A DNA stretch of 64,000 bases from RGIG5579 sp045597125 (GTDB lineage Bacteria; Bacillota; Clostridia; Oscillospirales; SIG627): NCBI GenBank assembly GCA_045597125.1, contig JAZODR010000021.1, positions 35,643-99,642 of the forward strand, given 5' to 3'. The notes beneath the pieces are model-generated. The model was not told the DNA's origin, made no database searches, and worked only from the letters and a program-made list of their open reading frames with translations. Below are positions 52,868 through 61,144 of this stretch, piece by piece. The translations under genes were made by a program, and so were the position numbers. The first letter of the stretch is position 1. Each line of letters begins with the position of its first letter.

Positions 52868-53203
52868 ATGTTTAAAAAGCTATATAAAAAGCTGTTTCCC
52901 GACCGTTATTATGCCTCTGCGGCTTACCGCAGAGAAGCGGCGGCACGTTTCGACAGCAAGATTCTAAAATATGTAACCGAGCGCCTGGAAACGGGGGACG
53001 TGGTGCTTTGTAAGGATGCGTATATTTGCGTTAAGGCGGGTTGGGTTTTCGTCAATAGCGAAACCGCTTCCATTTTTAAGTGCGCCGATGATCAGGTTCA
53101 GTCCGGGGAATTGATGAGTCATGATGGTGTCATTTTCACGGGCTACGATGAAATTCAAGGAAAGGAGAGAAGTATCGTTTGTTACTTCAAATATTACCGA
53201 TGA
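52868..53203 (+). CDS. Small basic protein, unknown
   Basis: Protein of 111 residues with a very basic N-terminus (MFKKLYKKLFPDRYYAS) and a compact strand-rich remainder (GDVVLCKDAYICVKAGWVFV). No family recognised. AAGGA lies between the -10 box and the ATG, and may not be part of the transcript. Its stop overlaps the start of the following lipoprotein gene (ATGA), so it belongs to the operon with two cyclophilins, ribF and the carboxypeptidase homologue. Confidence 0.62.
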   Translation: MFKKLYKKLFPDRYYASAAYRREAAARFDSKILKYVTERLETGDVVLCKDAYICVKAGWVFVNSETASIFKCADDQVQSGELMSHDGVIFTGYDEIQGKERSIVCYFKYYR

Positions 53204-53841
53204 AAAAAGGATTTCGTATTCTTGCGCTGATTCTCGCCATTCTCGCGATGATAAGCTTTGCCGCTTGCTCTGAACAGGACAATGAGGACTTGGTCCTTGA
53301 GGACGGCTTGACCTATGTTCCTGCTGAGGAGGTTACCAATTTTGTCTGTATCCGTATGAATACGGGCAAGAAGATTTTGGTGGAGCTGTATCCCGAAACC
53401 GCTCCCATTACCGTGGAAAATTTTAAGAAACTTGTAAATATGAGTTTTTATGATGGGCTTACCTTTCACCGCGTGATTCCAAGCTTTATGATTCAGGGCG
53501 GTTGCCCCGAAGGAAACGGTTTTGGGGATCCCGGCTGGTCCATCAAGGGCGAATTTTCTGCCAACGGTGTGCAGAATAACCTTCCTCACGAAAGAGGTGT
53601 TTTGTCGATGGCGCGCGGTAATGATCCCGATTCTGCGGGAAGTCAGTTTTTTATTTGTCATTCTACTGTAGGATGTAGCCATTTGGACGGAAACTATGCC
53701 ACCTTTGGCAGAGTTATTTCAGGAATGGATGTTGTGGATGAAATTGCTGCCACTGCCTGCGCGGGGGAGACTCCCATCGAACCGCAGGTGATGGAACGGG
53801 TGTATTTTGTAAAGCCTGAAGTTGCAAACGCAAGTAAATGA
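53200..53841 (+). CDS. Cyclophilin-type peptidyl-prolyl isomerase, lipoprotein
   Basis: Exported isomerase of 213 residues: signal peptide with lipobox SFAAC, then a cyclophilin domain with YDGLTFHRVIPSFMIQGGCPEG, RGVLSMARGNDPDSAGSQFFI and the catalytic Arg in FHRVI. The usual active-site Trp region is shortened, as in PpiB-type bacterial proteins. The start ATG at 53200 overlaps the previous stop. Acts outside the membrane on exported proteins. Confidence 0.92.
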   Translation: MKKGFRILALILAILAMISFAACSEQDNEDLVLEDGLTYVPAEEVTNFVCIRMNTGKKILVELYPETAPITVENFKKLVNMSFYDGLTFHRVIPSFMIQGGCPEGNGFGDPGWSIKGEFSANGVQNNLPHERGVLSMARGNDPDSAGSQFFICHSTVGCSHLDGNYATFGRVISGMDVVDEIAATACAGETPIEPQVMERVYFVKPEVANASK

Positions 53842-53854
53842 TAGGAGAAATAAA

Positions 53855-54367
53855 ATGGCATTTATAAAAAGTGAAGAAAAAACAAATTTTGTAAAGATCG
53901 TAATGGAAAACGGAAAAGAAATGATTGCGGAGCTGTATCCCGAAATCGCCCCTATTTCCGTGAAGAATTTTCAGAAGCTGGTGGACGGCGGTTTTTATAA
54001 CGGGTTGATTTTCCATCGTGTAATTCCGCGCTTTATGATTCAGGGCGGTTGCCCTCAGGGCAGAGGCACGGGCGGCCCTGGCTGGACTATCCGGGGTGAA
54101 TTTTCTGCCAATGGTGTGAAGAATGATCTGCGCCATACCCGTGGTGTGCTTTCTATGGCACGTTCTATGGCACCCGATTCTGCAGGAAGCCAGTTTTTTA
54201 TTATGCACGGCGATGCCCCTCATTTGGATGGTAACTATGCCGCTTTCGGAAAACTTGTTGAGGGAATTGATGTTGTGGATGAAATCTGCCAGGTAATGAC
54301 GGATTTTGCCGATCGTCCCGTAGAGGATCAGAAAATGAAAGAAGTGTACTTCGTAAAGGAAGCGTAA
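53855..54367 (+). CDS. Cyclophilin-type peptidyl-prolyl isomerase, cytoplasmic
   Basis: Cyclophilin of 170 residues without a signal peptide, closely similar to the preceding gene (FYNGLIFHRVIPRFMIQGGCPQG; RGVLSMARSMAPDSAGSQFFI). The pair looks like a tandem duplication with one copy exported and one kept in the cytoplasm. GGAGAAA precedes the ATG at 53855. Confidence 0.93.
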   Translation: MAFIKSEEKTNFVKIVMENGKEMIAELYPEIAPISVKNFQKLVDGGFYNGLIFHRVIPRFMIQGGCPQGRGTGGPGWTIRGEFSANGVKNDLRHTRGVLSMARSMAPDSAGSQFFIMHGDAPHLDGNYAAFGKLVEGIDVVDEICQVMTDFADRPVEDQKMKEVYFVKEA

Positions 54368-54370
54368 TCA

Positions 54371-55285
54371 ATGTATAATTCTGTCGGTGCGGGAAAAACA
54401 GGCACCTGTGTTGCTCTGGGCAATTTTGACGGAATCCATCTGGGTCACCGCAAAATTGTGGATAATTGTGTTCGGAAGGCTCGGGAGGAGGGACTTGTAT
54501 CTCTCGTTTGGAGCTTTCGTCGCCATCCCGAGCATATTTTAAAAGGGAATTTTTCCTCCGGCAATATTATTTCTTCCCGCGATAAGGAAGCCATTTTGAA
54601 GGAGGCGGGGATCGATCATTTGTTTCTTGAGGATTTTGAACGGGTCAGAAATTTTTCACCTGAACAGTTTTGCGAAAAGGTTTTGATTCGCCAGCTTTCC
54701 GCTCGCTTTGTTTTTTGTGGCTTTAATTTTTGCTTTGGCAAAAATGGGGCGGGAGATGCCGCTTTTCTTAAGTCGTTCTTGGAGCCTCGCGGGATTTGTG
54801 TGATTGCGGAGGAGCCTGTTTGTATGGATGGCTTTGCGGTTTCTTCTACTCGAATCCGCGGTCTTCTTGCCGAGGGTGAAACGGAGCAGGTTCAGCGTCT
54901 TTTGGGCAGACCCTATTCGATTCGTTTTCCCGTTTTGCACGGAAAGCATCTGGGTTCCAGAATCGGCTTTCCTACGCTCAATCAAGTGTTCCCCGAGGAA
55001 TACGTTACTCCGAAAAAAGGAGTTTATGCGGTTCGAGTTACCTTTGACAAAAAAGAATATTTCGGGGTTTGCAATGTTGGCAGCCGTCCTACGGTAGAAA
55101 GCGATGACCGCATTATTGCTGAGACTCATCTGTTTGATTTCAGCGGTGATTTGTATGGAAAAGAGGTGCGGGTAGAATTTCATCGTTTTTTGCGGGAGGA
55201 AATTAAATTCTCCACTTTGGAGGAATTGAAAATACAGATTGGAAAAGATCGGGAAAAAGCCCTGCTTTTCTGGAAGGAGCAGTAA
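54371..55285 (+). CDS. ribF: Bifunctional riboflavin kinase / FAD synthetase
   Basis: Enzyme of 304 residues. N-terminal adenylyltransferase domain with ALGNFDGIHLGHRKIV and VSSTRIRGLLAEGE; C-terminal riboflavin kinase domain with GSRIGFPTLNQ (PTAN-like Thr) and GVCNVGSRPTV, then ETHLFDFSGDLYGKEVRVEF in outline. Makes FMN and FAD. It starts three bases after the cyclophilin gene. Confidence 0.94.
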   Translation: MYNSVGAGKTGTCVALGNFDGIHLGHRKIVDNCVRKAREEGLVSLVWSFRRHPEHILKGNFSSGNIISSRDKEAILKEAGIDHLFLEDFERVRNFSPEQFCEKVLIRQLSARFVFCGFNFCFGKNGAGDAAFLKSFLEPRGICVIAEEPVCMDGFAVSSTRIRGLLAEGETEQVQRLLGRPYSIRFPVLHGKHLGSRIGFPTLNQVFPEEYVTPKKGVYAVRVTFDKKEYFGVCNVGSRPTVESDDRIIAETHLFDFSGDLYGKEVRVEFHRFLREEIKFSTLEELKIQIGKDREKALLFWKEQ

Positions 55286-56925
55286 TGAAAAAGAGGTTTG
55301 CGGGAATGCTTTGCGGCCTTTTAGCCGCAGTTTTTGTCCTGTCGCTTTTTTCTGTATCTGCACTCAGCTTCGAGGGGGCGCCGGAGGTTACTTCGAATGC
55401 CGCCGTTGTATATAATTTGGAAGCGGAAGAGATTCTTTACTCCAAAAATATGGACGGAAGATTGGACCCCGCTGCCTTTACGAAACTGATGACCTCGCTT
55501 CTTGCTTTTGAATACCGTGAGCAAAATGGAAATGTGCAGGTGAAAGTAACTAAGGAAATGCTCTCTTCCGCAGGCGGCACATCGATGCGTCTGAAGGAAG
55601 GGGAAATAATTGATTTTGACAGTCTTTTAACCGGACTTGTAGTGCAAAATGCAAATGATGCCGCGCTTTGCATTGCTTCCACGGTAGGCGGAAATATTAC
55701 CGCTTTTGTGGATCAAATGAATGAACGGGCAAAGCAGATGGGTATGGAAAATACTTATTTTTCCAATCCTACCGGTGTAGATTCTGCCGCTATGTACACT
55801 ACGATGCAAGATGTTTTGACCCTTTGCAAGGCTTTGTATCGAATCAATGATTTTATGCTTCTTGCGGAAAATCCCAAGGCTACCATTCCCGCTACCAATG
55901 TAACGGCACAGCGAGTCTATACGAATAAAAATGCTTTGATTCCCTTTTCTTACGTTACCGATTATTATATGGAAAATGTTCGCGGTATGATTGCCGGATA
56001 TACACCCCGCGCAGGATATTGCGTGGCAACGGTGCGGGAAATCCGAGGAAGTAAGACTATGGTAATCCTATCCGGCGGTGTGGATCGCAGTGAACGGGGT
56101 AATGGAACGGATATTTCTTCTTATCGTGAAGCTAAGTCCTTGCTGGAATGGGCAGAAGGTAAATTCGGTATGCGCCGTGTTTTGGAACGGGGAGTAGTTG
56201 TTTGTGAGCGTAAGGTTCGTTTGGCAAGTGGTGTAGATCATATGATTCTGGTGGCGGGTGAAAGTTTGGAAAAACTCTTGCCTTTGGACGTGAATCTTTC
56301 TACGGATATTACTACTGAAATACGAACCCAGCGAGATACTTATACTGCTCCTATTATCGAGGGAACTACTTACGGTGAGATGGACGTTTTGTATCGGGGT
56401 GAGGTAATCGGAACCGTTCCCTTGGTGGCAAGGTCTAATATCGGTCTTTCCCGTTGGTTGGTTGCTTGGGATGCCGTGGTAAGATTTTTTTCTCATGGTC
56501 CTGCTAAAGTGGTTTTGATTTTAGTGGTTTGCGGTATTATTCTTTATATCGCAGGTTTGATTGCCGTGGTAATCAGACAGTATAAAAATAAGAATAAGGA
56601 GCGAGATCGCGCCATTAAGGAAGCACTCCAAATTGAGAATCAACGAATGAAGTTGGTTCGTAAGCAGGAGTGGAAAGATTCGCAAAAGAGAATGCGAAAA
56701 ATGCGAAGTGCATTTCGCGCAGGTTTTCAGGTGCTCAAGGGTGATTCTGAGGTAATGGATCAGCCGAAAAAAGGAAAGAGAAAAGTTCCTCCGTCTAAGG
56801 CAGTTGCAAAGGTTCCCCAAAAGTATCGCTCTGTCAATCGCAAGTCTGTACAAGCACAGTCTCGTTCCACCCGGAAACATCTTCTTTCTGCAGACAATCG
56901 CAGAAACGGAAGCGGTAAAAAATAA
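55285..56925 (+). CDS. Catalytically dead D,D-carboxypeptidase homologue (pseudoenzyme) with membrane anchor
   Basis: Protein of 546 residues with a signal peptide and a peptidase S11 (DacA-like) domain in which all three catalytic motifs are changed: SxxK is A64-F-T-K67 (nucleophile Ser lost), SxN is N122-A-N124, and KTG is I236-A-G238. The surrounding fold is conserved (YSKNMDGRLDPA, MENTYFSNPTGVDSAAMY in outline). A single membrane helix (about 412-432) is followed by a cytoplasmic, very basic tail of about 110 residues. It may be a peptidoglycan-binding scaffold or regulator. The start overlaps the ribF stop by one base. Confidence 0.85.
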   Translation: MKKRFAGMLCGLLAAVFVLSLFSVSALSFEGAPEVTSNAAVVYNLEAEEILYSKNMDGRLDPAAFTKLMTSLLAFEYREQNGNVQVKVTKEMLSSAGGTSMRLKEGEIIDFDSLLTGLVVQNANDAALCIASTVGGNITAFVDQMNERAKQMGMENTYFSNPTGVDSAAMYTTMQDVLTLCKALYRINDFMLLAENPKATIPATNVTAQRVYTNKNALIPFSYVTDYYMENVRGMIAGYTPRAGYCVATVREIRGSKTMVILSGGVDRSERGNGTDISSYREAKSLLEWAEGKFGMRRVLERGVVVCERKVRLASGVDHMILVAGESLEKLLPLDVNLSTDITTEIRTQRDTYTAPIIEGTTYGEMDVLYRGEVIGTVPLVARSNIGLSRWLVAWDAVVRFFSHGPAKVVLILVVCGIILYIAGLIAVVIRQYKNKNKERDRAIKEALQIENQRMKLVRKQEWKDSQKRMRKMRSAFRAGFQVLKGDSEVMDQPKKGKRKVPPSKAVAKVPQKYRSVNRKSVQAQSRSTRKHLLSADNRRNGSGKK

Positions 56926-56937
56926 AATCATTTTTCC

Positions 56938-56968
56938 AAAAAGCCCTTGACAAAAGGGCTTTTTTTTG
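56938..56968 (+). terminator. Intrinsic terminator
   Basis: An 11-bp stem (56938-56948 with 56954-56964) with further T residues ends the operon running from 52868, just before the tRNA genes. Confidence 0.85.
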
Positions 56969-56999
56969 TTAGAATTTTTGTTGCAAATTTTGAGTGTAT

Positions 57000-57076
57000 G
57001 GGCCTTTAGCTCAGCTGGTCAGAGCAGCCGGCTCATAACCGGTCGGTCCGGGGTTCAAGTCCCTGAAGGCCCACCA
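57000..57076 (+). tRNA. tRNA with CAT anticodon (Met elongator or Ile2)
   Basis: Complete cloverleaf: acceptor GGGCCTT/AAGGCCC, anticodon loop CTCATAA, T loop TTCAAGT, encoded CCA. It is not an initiator, since the acceptor is fully paired at position 1-72. Whether it is Met elongator or lysidine-modified Ile2 cannot be settled by eye. Confidence 0.9.
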
Positions 57077-57086
57077 AAACATATAT

Positions 57087-57162
57087 AGGGGTATAGCTCA
57101 GTTGGTAGAGCAGCGGTCTCCAAAACCGCGTGCCGAGGGTTCGAGCCCTTCTGCCCCTGCCA
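57087..57162 (+). tRNA. tRNA-Trp(CCA), integration target
   Basis: Complete cloverleaf: acceptor AGGGGTA/TGCCCCT, anticodon loop CTCCAAA (anticodon CCA), T stem GAGGG/CCTTC, encoded CCA. Its 3' part from the anticodon loop onward is repeated at 63442-63487, marking the left attachment site of an integrative element. Confidence 0.93.
57118..57162 (+). other. attL (inside tRNA-Trp)
   Basis: Left attachment site. The 17-bp core runs from the anticodon loop through the anticodon stem and variable region. The rest of the tRNA 3' end continues with differences from attR, including a compensatory swap in the T stem. Confidence 0.85.
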
Positions 57163-57272
57163 CAGAAAGTCCGAAAATCCTTTATTTTCAAGGGTTTTCG
57201 GATTTTTCTTTTTTTCTGCTGTTTTTGTGGTTTTTCCTATTCGTTCCTGTTTTTGCTTGTTTTTAGGGTTAA

Positions 57273-57304
57273 TTTGTGGCGGAATTTGTGGCAGTTTGTG
57301 GCAC
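57273..57304 (+). repeat. Probable integrase arm-type sites, left end
   Basis: Three direct repeats of TTTGTGGC (57273-57280, 57285-57292, 57295-57302), the last extended to TTTGTGGCAC. The same ten-base sequence occurs at the right end (63371-63380). Confidence 0.6.
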
Positions 57305-57329
57305 TAAAAAAGGCACCCCAATGGGTGCC
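57305..57329 (-). terminator. Intrinsic terminator of the integrase gene
   Basis: Stem GGCACCC/GGGTGCC (57312-57318 with 57323-57329) followed on the minus strand by six T residues, directly after the integrase stop. Confidence 0.8.
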
Positions 57330-57336
57330 GACTGGG

Positions 57337-58665
57337 TTATATGGCGAAATTATTTACACGGTGTTGCTTGTATTTCTGCTCCAAATGTATATAGGTTTGG
57401 GCGGTAAAACTCACCGATTTGTGTCGCAACATTTCGGACACAAACTTGGTATCGCCGTTTGTCAACTCATACAATTTGGATGCACAGGTGTGGCGGAGAG
57501 TGTGCAGACCCGTCTGCTCAATCCTTGCCAATCTCAATAGATTGTAAAACCGCTTTTCCAATGCCCGTGGCTCAATGGGTTTATCGCCATTGCGAATTAT
57601 GTACCCGTTATACCCTTTGGGCTCTTGTTCCTGTAATCGCCGTATAATGTCAATCGCCTTTTGATTGATGTCTAATATCGCCGTACTGGATTTTGTTTTG
57701 GTGCCGCCCTCTTTAACAGAGCGTTTTCCCGTTGCTTTTCCATCGCTGCCCCGTTCCTTTGAAGAGGTGATGTTATCGCGAATAAGGACTGTCCGTTTAT
57801 TATAGTCAAAATCGCTGTATTTGAGTGCTAATGCCTCTCCTGCCCGTAAACCCGTGTTGAGCATAAAAATAAAGAATTCTGCTTGTTTTAGGCACGGTTT
57901 GCCGTTCTGGAAAGTCGCCACAGCGGCAACGTGCAAACGGGCGATTTCCTCATCGGTAAAGAAATGAATGTCGTCTTTGTCCTCACATTTGAGGGTGGAG
58001 TCGGCAATTTTTTGTTCCTCTTCCGTTAAGGTTTCGTTGTTTTCTGCCCGTACTCGCAGAATATTCCGTTTTTCACGGAATATTGCTTGTTGCTCGGCAA
58101 CAAACTCTTTCTTATACATTTTGACTTGTTGCACAGGGTTTCGGGGTATGATTCCGCCGAGAAATTGATGTTGTAGAAACTCATTCAAAAAACGATATAT
58201 CTTTAACAGGGTTGAATAACTGTACCCTTTGTCGAGGTTGTATTTCAATATGGCCTTGATGTCCGTATTGTCAATATCTTTCAATTTATAATGCCGTAGT
58301 TTCTCAACAGCAGGCATTATTTGATGAATGAAGATACCCTCCAACCTATCAAAAGAGGTGCCCTTTACGGTGCCGTATTTTTCGTTGTAGAGCCAATTTT
58401 CCGCTTGGGTGATAAATAACTCGTCGGTTGCTTTTTTCTCACGGGTTGCCGTCACCTGCTCGGTTATAAAGTCTGCTCGTTTTACGGCTATGTCGTTTTT
58501 GTCAACTCCGTATATTTCCTTGTAGATATACCGCTTGCTTTTCTCGCCTTTCTCGTCTATCTCATAGGCGATAGGGACACGGCAGAACAATCTGCCGTCT
58601 TTCTTTTTCGTCACTTTGAAATCCTTATATTTCATATCTTCCGTGAAGTCAATTTTTATAATCAT
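57337..58665 (-). CDS. int: Tyrosine recombinase/integrase
   Basis: Site-specific recombinase of 442 residues with an N-terminal arm-binding region, a core-binding SAM-like domain (about 95-190) and a catalytic domain with Arg in LNTGLRAGEALAL, HTLRHTCAS (HxxR), the LRHKS histidine and the nucleophile Tyr in AQTYIHLE. Similar to integrases of Firmicute conjugative and integrative elements. Transcribed toward the tRNA-Trp att site it presumably uses; coupled to the excisionase gene (12-bp gap). Confidence 0.93.
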   Translation of the reverse strand: MIIKIDFTEDMKYKDFKVTKKKDGRLFCRVPIAYEIDEKGEKSKRYIYKEIYGVDKNDIAVKRADFITEQVTATREKKATDELFITQAENWLYNEKYGTVKGTSFDRLEGIFIHQIMPAVEKLRHYKLKDIDNTDIKAILKYNLDKGYSYSTLLKIYRFLNEFLQHQFLGGIIPRNPVQQVKMYKKEFVAEQQAIFREKRNILRVRAENNETLTEEEQKIADSTLKCEDKDDIHFFTDEEIARLHVAAVATFQNGKPCLKQAEFFIFMLNTGLRAGEALALKYSDFDYNKRTVLIRDNITSSKERGSDGKATGKRSVKEGGTKTKSSTAILDINQKAIDIIRRLQEQEPKGYNGYIIRNGDKPIEPRALEKRFYNLLRLARIEQTGLHTLRHTCASKLYELTNGDTKFVSEMLRHKSVSFTAQTYIHLEQKYKQHRVNNFAI

Positions 58666-58677
58666 CTGTATTCTCCT

Positions 58678-58881
58678 TTATGCTGAATATAGTTTATAGT
58701 TCTTGTCGGGTAGTTTCTGTATATTATCAAGCCACTTTTCAAAATCGTCTCTCTTTACAAGATATTTGCCGTCAAACTGAAAAGACGGGAAAGACTTTAG
58801 CTTGAAAAGGGCATAGGCCTTGTCATTTCCGATGTGCAAGTGCTTTTTCACATCTGCCACAGTCAAAGTTAAGGTGTCCAT
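58678..58881 (-). CDS. Excisionase-like DNA-binding protein
   Basis: Protein of 67 residues with a winged helix-turn-helix of the excisionase/MerR-like group (LTVADVKKHLHIGNDKAYALF, then FDGKYLVKRDDFEKWL). Directly upstream of int on the same strand, with AAAGGAGA before the ATG. It would direct excision and may regulate the integrase. Confidence 0.82.
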   Translation of the reverse strand: MDTLTLTVADVKKHLHIGNDKAYALFKLKSFPSFQFDGKYLVKRDDFEKWLDNIQKLPDKNYKLYSA

Positions 58882-58969
58882 GCAAGTGTTCTCCTTTCGT
58901 AATATTTTGTGGAGGCCGTCTCGCGATGCCGACCATCAGGCCGACACCGCGAACGGCAGGGGAAATCAA

Positions 58970-59413
58970 TTAAAATGGAATCTCGTCTGTATCTGCATCC
59001 ATATAGTCAAACAAACTAAGCTGTTTATATTCTGCTTCACTTTCGTCTGTATTGACCTCGGCATTGTCTGTATCAAGTGGGGTATTATCTATCACAGGAT
59101 GGGTTTTCTCGGTAAATTCTTTCGGACCAAGGGTGATGTCTTTGGCATTGTAGTAGTTCTTGCCGTTATACATAACCCGTTCGGCCAAAATAACAATGAA
59201 TCTGCCTTTGCTGTTCGCTACCAACTTTTTGTGATTGACACCATAGGCATTATCAAAGCATTTAACGAACACCAAAGGGCTTTCGGTCTCGGTGTTGCTT
59301 TTGAGGCCAACATAACTGAATGTGGGCTCTGGTGTTACCGATTTGACATATCCGCTGAATTTTACAAATCTGTCTTTTGACCCATCAATAAAAATAGGGG
59401 TTGGATTTATCAT
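58970..59413 (-). CDS. Single-stranded DNA-binding-like protein with IPF tail
   Basis: Protein of 147 residues. The first 100 residues are strand-rich and OB-fold-like (FVKFSGYVKSV, LVFVKCFDNAYG, GRFIVILAERVMYNGKNYYNA); the linker is acidic and the last residues are DADTDEIPF, the tip by which bacterial SSB proteins recruit DNA repair and replication partners. The OB part is not a standard SSB, so this is probably an element-encoded analogue. AGGAGA precedes the ATG. Confidence 0.6.
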   Translation of the reverse strand: MINPTPIFIDGSKDRFVKFSGYVKSVTPEPTFSYVGLKSNTETESPLVFVKCFDNAYGVNHKKLVANSKGRFIVILAERVMYNGKNYYNAKDITLGPKEFTEKTHPVIDNTPLDTDNAEVNTDESEAEYKQLSLFDYMDADTDEIPF

Positions 59414-59447
59414 AGACCTTGCTCTCCTTTCTTTAGATTTTGAGATG

Positions 59448-59493
59448 AAAAAAAGGCGGAATACCCCCGATCTAAATCGGGGTATATTCCGCC
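59448..59493 (-). terminator. Intrinsic terminator of the second recombinase gene
   Basis: A long imperfect stem (59455-59471 with 59476-59493) with GGCGGAATA/TATTCCGCC ends and a CTAA loop, followed on the minus strand by seven T residues. Confidence 0.75.
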
Positions 59494-59628
59494 TTCATAA
59501 ATATTAAAATTCCACCAAAAAATTAAAAAATTGAGAGTGTAAGTTAAGCCTTACAAGATAAAATATAATGATATATTTTTCGTTGTCAAGAAAAAATGGG
59601 CCCTAAATGAAAAATATTTTAAGAAATT

Positions 59629-60636
59629 TTAGGATGCTGCCCCAAGGTATAGATTGGCGACATCCTCTCGGTCACGAGAGTGCCCCAATCGGCAACACAC
59701 GTCGCCGCGACTGAGCTCGATTGCCCGTGATTTTGAGAAACCTTGCTCAAGATAATGCTTGAACTGCTTTTCATAATAGGCCTTAATACTTGACTTACGT
59801 ATACTGTGATTCCCACTTTTTAAGATTTTCTTTCCGCCTAAACACTTTGTTGACTGTGCATATATTTGTAATTTTTTCATTCTCCGATTTAACCATGCAT
59901 TTGCCGAGCCCTTTTTGATTCCGCCGAATAAAAGGTCTGTTCCCGATTTTTCGCCAATCAAGGTACGGCAAAAATCGTAGAACTCTTTGCCCTCGGTGGT
60001 TATCTCTCGGTCCCTGCCGCCCTTATCGCCAAGGAAACGGGTTTTTACAAAATACTTGTCTTGCCCCGTGTCGTAGTGTAGTGACAAGTCGCATACCCGT
60101 AGTGTTTCCACTTGGTTGACCCTCGTTGCCGTAAAGGTGCTGAACACGAAGAAATTGCTTGAATTAGAGGACTTTGTGATTGACTGCTTGATACGGTCAA
60201 TCTCGTCTGCTGTCAAAGCAAATTCCCGTGGGGTTGTTTTATCGGTAACGAGTTCGGGTTTCACTTTCACCTCAAACGATGTGTGAAGCCCGAAATGGTG
60301 ATTTACGATTTTGGAAAGTTTCGCAAGATTTGAGCGATAGCAATTTAAGGTGCTGACCGAAGATTCCGCCCGTGCTTTCGCATCCAAAAAATCTTGGACC
60401 CATTCCGTTTTGATGTGTTTCACTTGCTTGACATCGGGATGGTGTTCTTTGATATACTTGCTCAAATTGTGAGCCATATCCAGTAGGTTTGACCTGCTGC
60501 TGAAACTGAACACTCGCCACCCTTGTTCGTATTGGTCTTTTCTGCCCTTGTAGGCATGCTTGTCAAAATGTTTCGAGAAACAACTCTCGTCAATCGCTGA
60601 TTGAAATTGAAAAAATAGTGACTTGTTTTTGCTCAC
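59629..60636 (-). CDS. Second tyrosine recombinase (phage integrase family)
   Basis: Protein of about 335 residues with a catalytic domain: Arg in TATRVNQVETL, HSIRKSSIK (HxxR), LGHSRDREDVANLYL with His and Tyr near the C-terminus. The N-terminal half is a core-binding type domain (ESSVSTLNCYRSNLAKLS). It is unlike the other integrase and may act on different sites, for example as a resolvase. The start is uncertain: the GTG at 60636 has a better ribosome binding site than the ATG at 60654. Confidence 0.78.
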   Translation of the reverse strand: MSKNKSLFFQFQSAIDESCFSKHFDKHAYKGRKDQYEQGWRVFSFSSRSNLLDMAHNLSKYIKEHHPDVKQVKHIKTEWVQDFLDAKARAESSVSTLNCYRSNLAKLSKIVNHHFGLHTSFEVKVKPELVTDKTTPREFALTADEIDRIKQSITKSSNSSNFFVFSTFTATRVNQVETLRVCDLSLHYDTGQDKYFVKTRFLGDKGGRDREITTEGKEFYDFCRTLIGEKSGTDLLFGGIKKGSANAWLNRRMKKLQIYAQSTKCLGGKKILKSGNHSIRKSSIKAYYEKQFKHYLEQGFSKSRAIELSRGDVCCRLGHSRDREDVANLYLGAAS

Positions 60637-60665
60637 ATTCACCACCCCTTTCATTGTTTATGGTC

Positions 60666-60754
60666 CGGTCCAACGCTTCGCGTCGGACCGTCCTCGATAG
60701 GATTATGTCGTAAGCATTGTCGATCGGCTGTCGCCGCTCGTTAATGCTTACGAC
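60666..60754. repeat. Pair of inverted repeats (origin- or transfer-like)
   Basis: Two hairpins: CGGTCCAACGC/GCGTCGGACCG (60666-60676 with 60680-60690, one mismatch) and a perfect 12-bp repeat GTCGTAAGCATT/AATGCTTACGAC (60707-60718 with 60743-60754) around a 24-base GC-rich spacer. They lie in the gene-poor stretch upstream of the second recombinase and could be recombination, nicking or replication sites. Confidence 0.5.
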
Positions 60755-60835
60755 TTTATGTTGCAAAGTTCAGAAAAAGCAGAGCGAATACTCTACCAAA
60801 CAGACGGGGGACATTTCCTCACCGTCTAAACCTGC

Positions 60836-60994
60836 TCACATCGAGCAGAAGCCAACCAGTCTCACAAAAGCAACAAAGAGACCTACGGTTGACAATATCA
60901 CCTTTTCGCTTTGAGGCATTTCCAGTCGTGCGGTGCGAAAAGGTGATAGGTGTTTTTGACCTGTTAAGGTCACTCTCTTAAATTCCACCTTCAT
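60836..60994 (-). CDS. Possible small protein, 52 residues
   Basis: A short frame on the minus strand with a basic start (MKVEFKRVTLTG) and a hydrophobic end (VGLFVAFVRLVGFC). AAGGAAAG lies about 15 bases before the ATG, which is far. It could equally be a structured non-coding region of the element. Low confidence. Confidence 0.28.
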   Translation of the reverse strand: MKVEFKRVTLTGQKHLSPFRTARLEMPQSEKVILSTVGLFVAFVRLVGFCSM

Positions 60995-61144
60995 AGATTT
61001 GTGTGTACTTTCCTTATAAAATTCCTCCTTCTTATATTTGATGTCCAATGACATGACAAAATATATTTTCTTTTTCAATTAATGTCAAGAAAAAGAATCT
61101 ATTGCCTATTAAAACTTTTTTCTTTGCAATCTTACTCTAATGTG

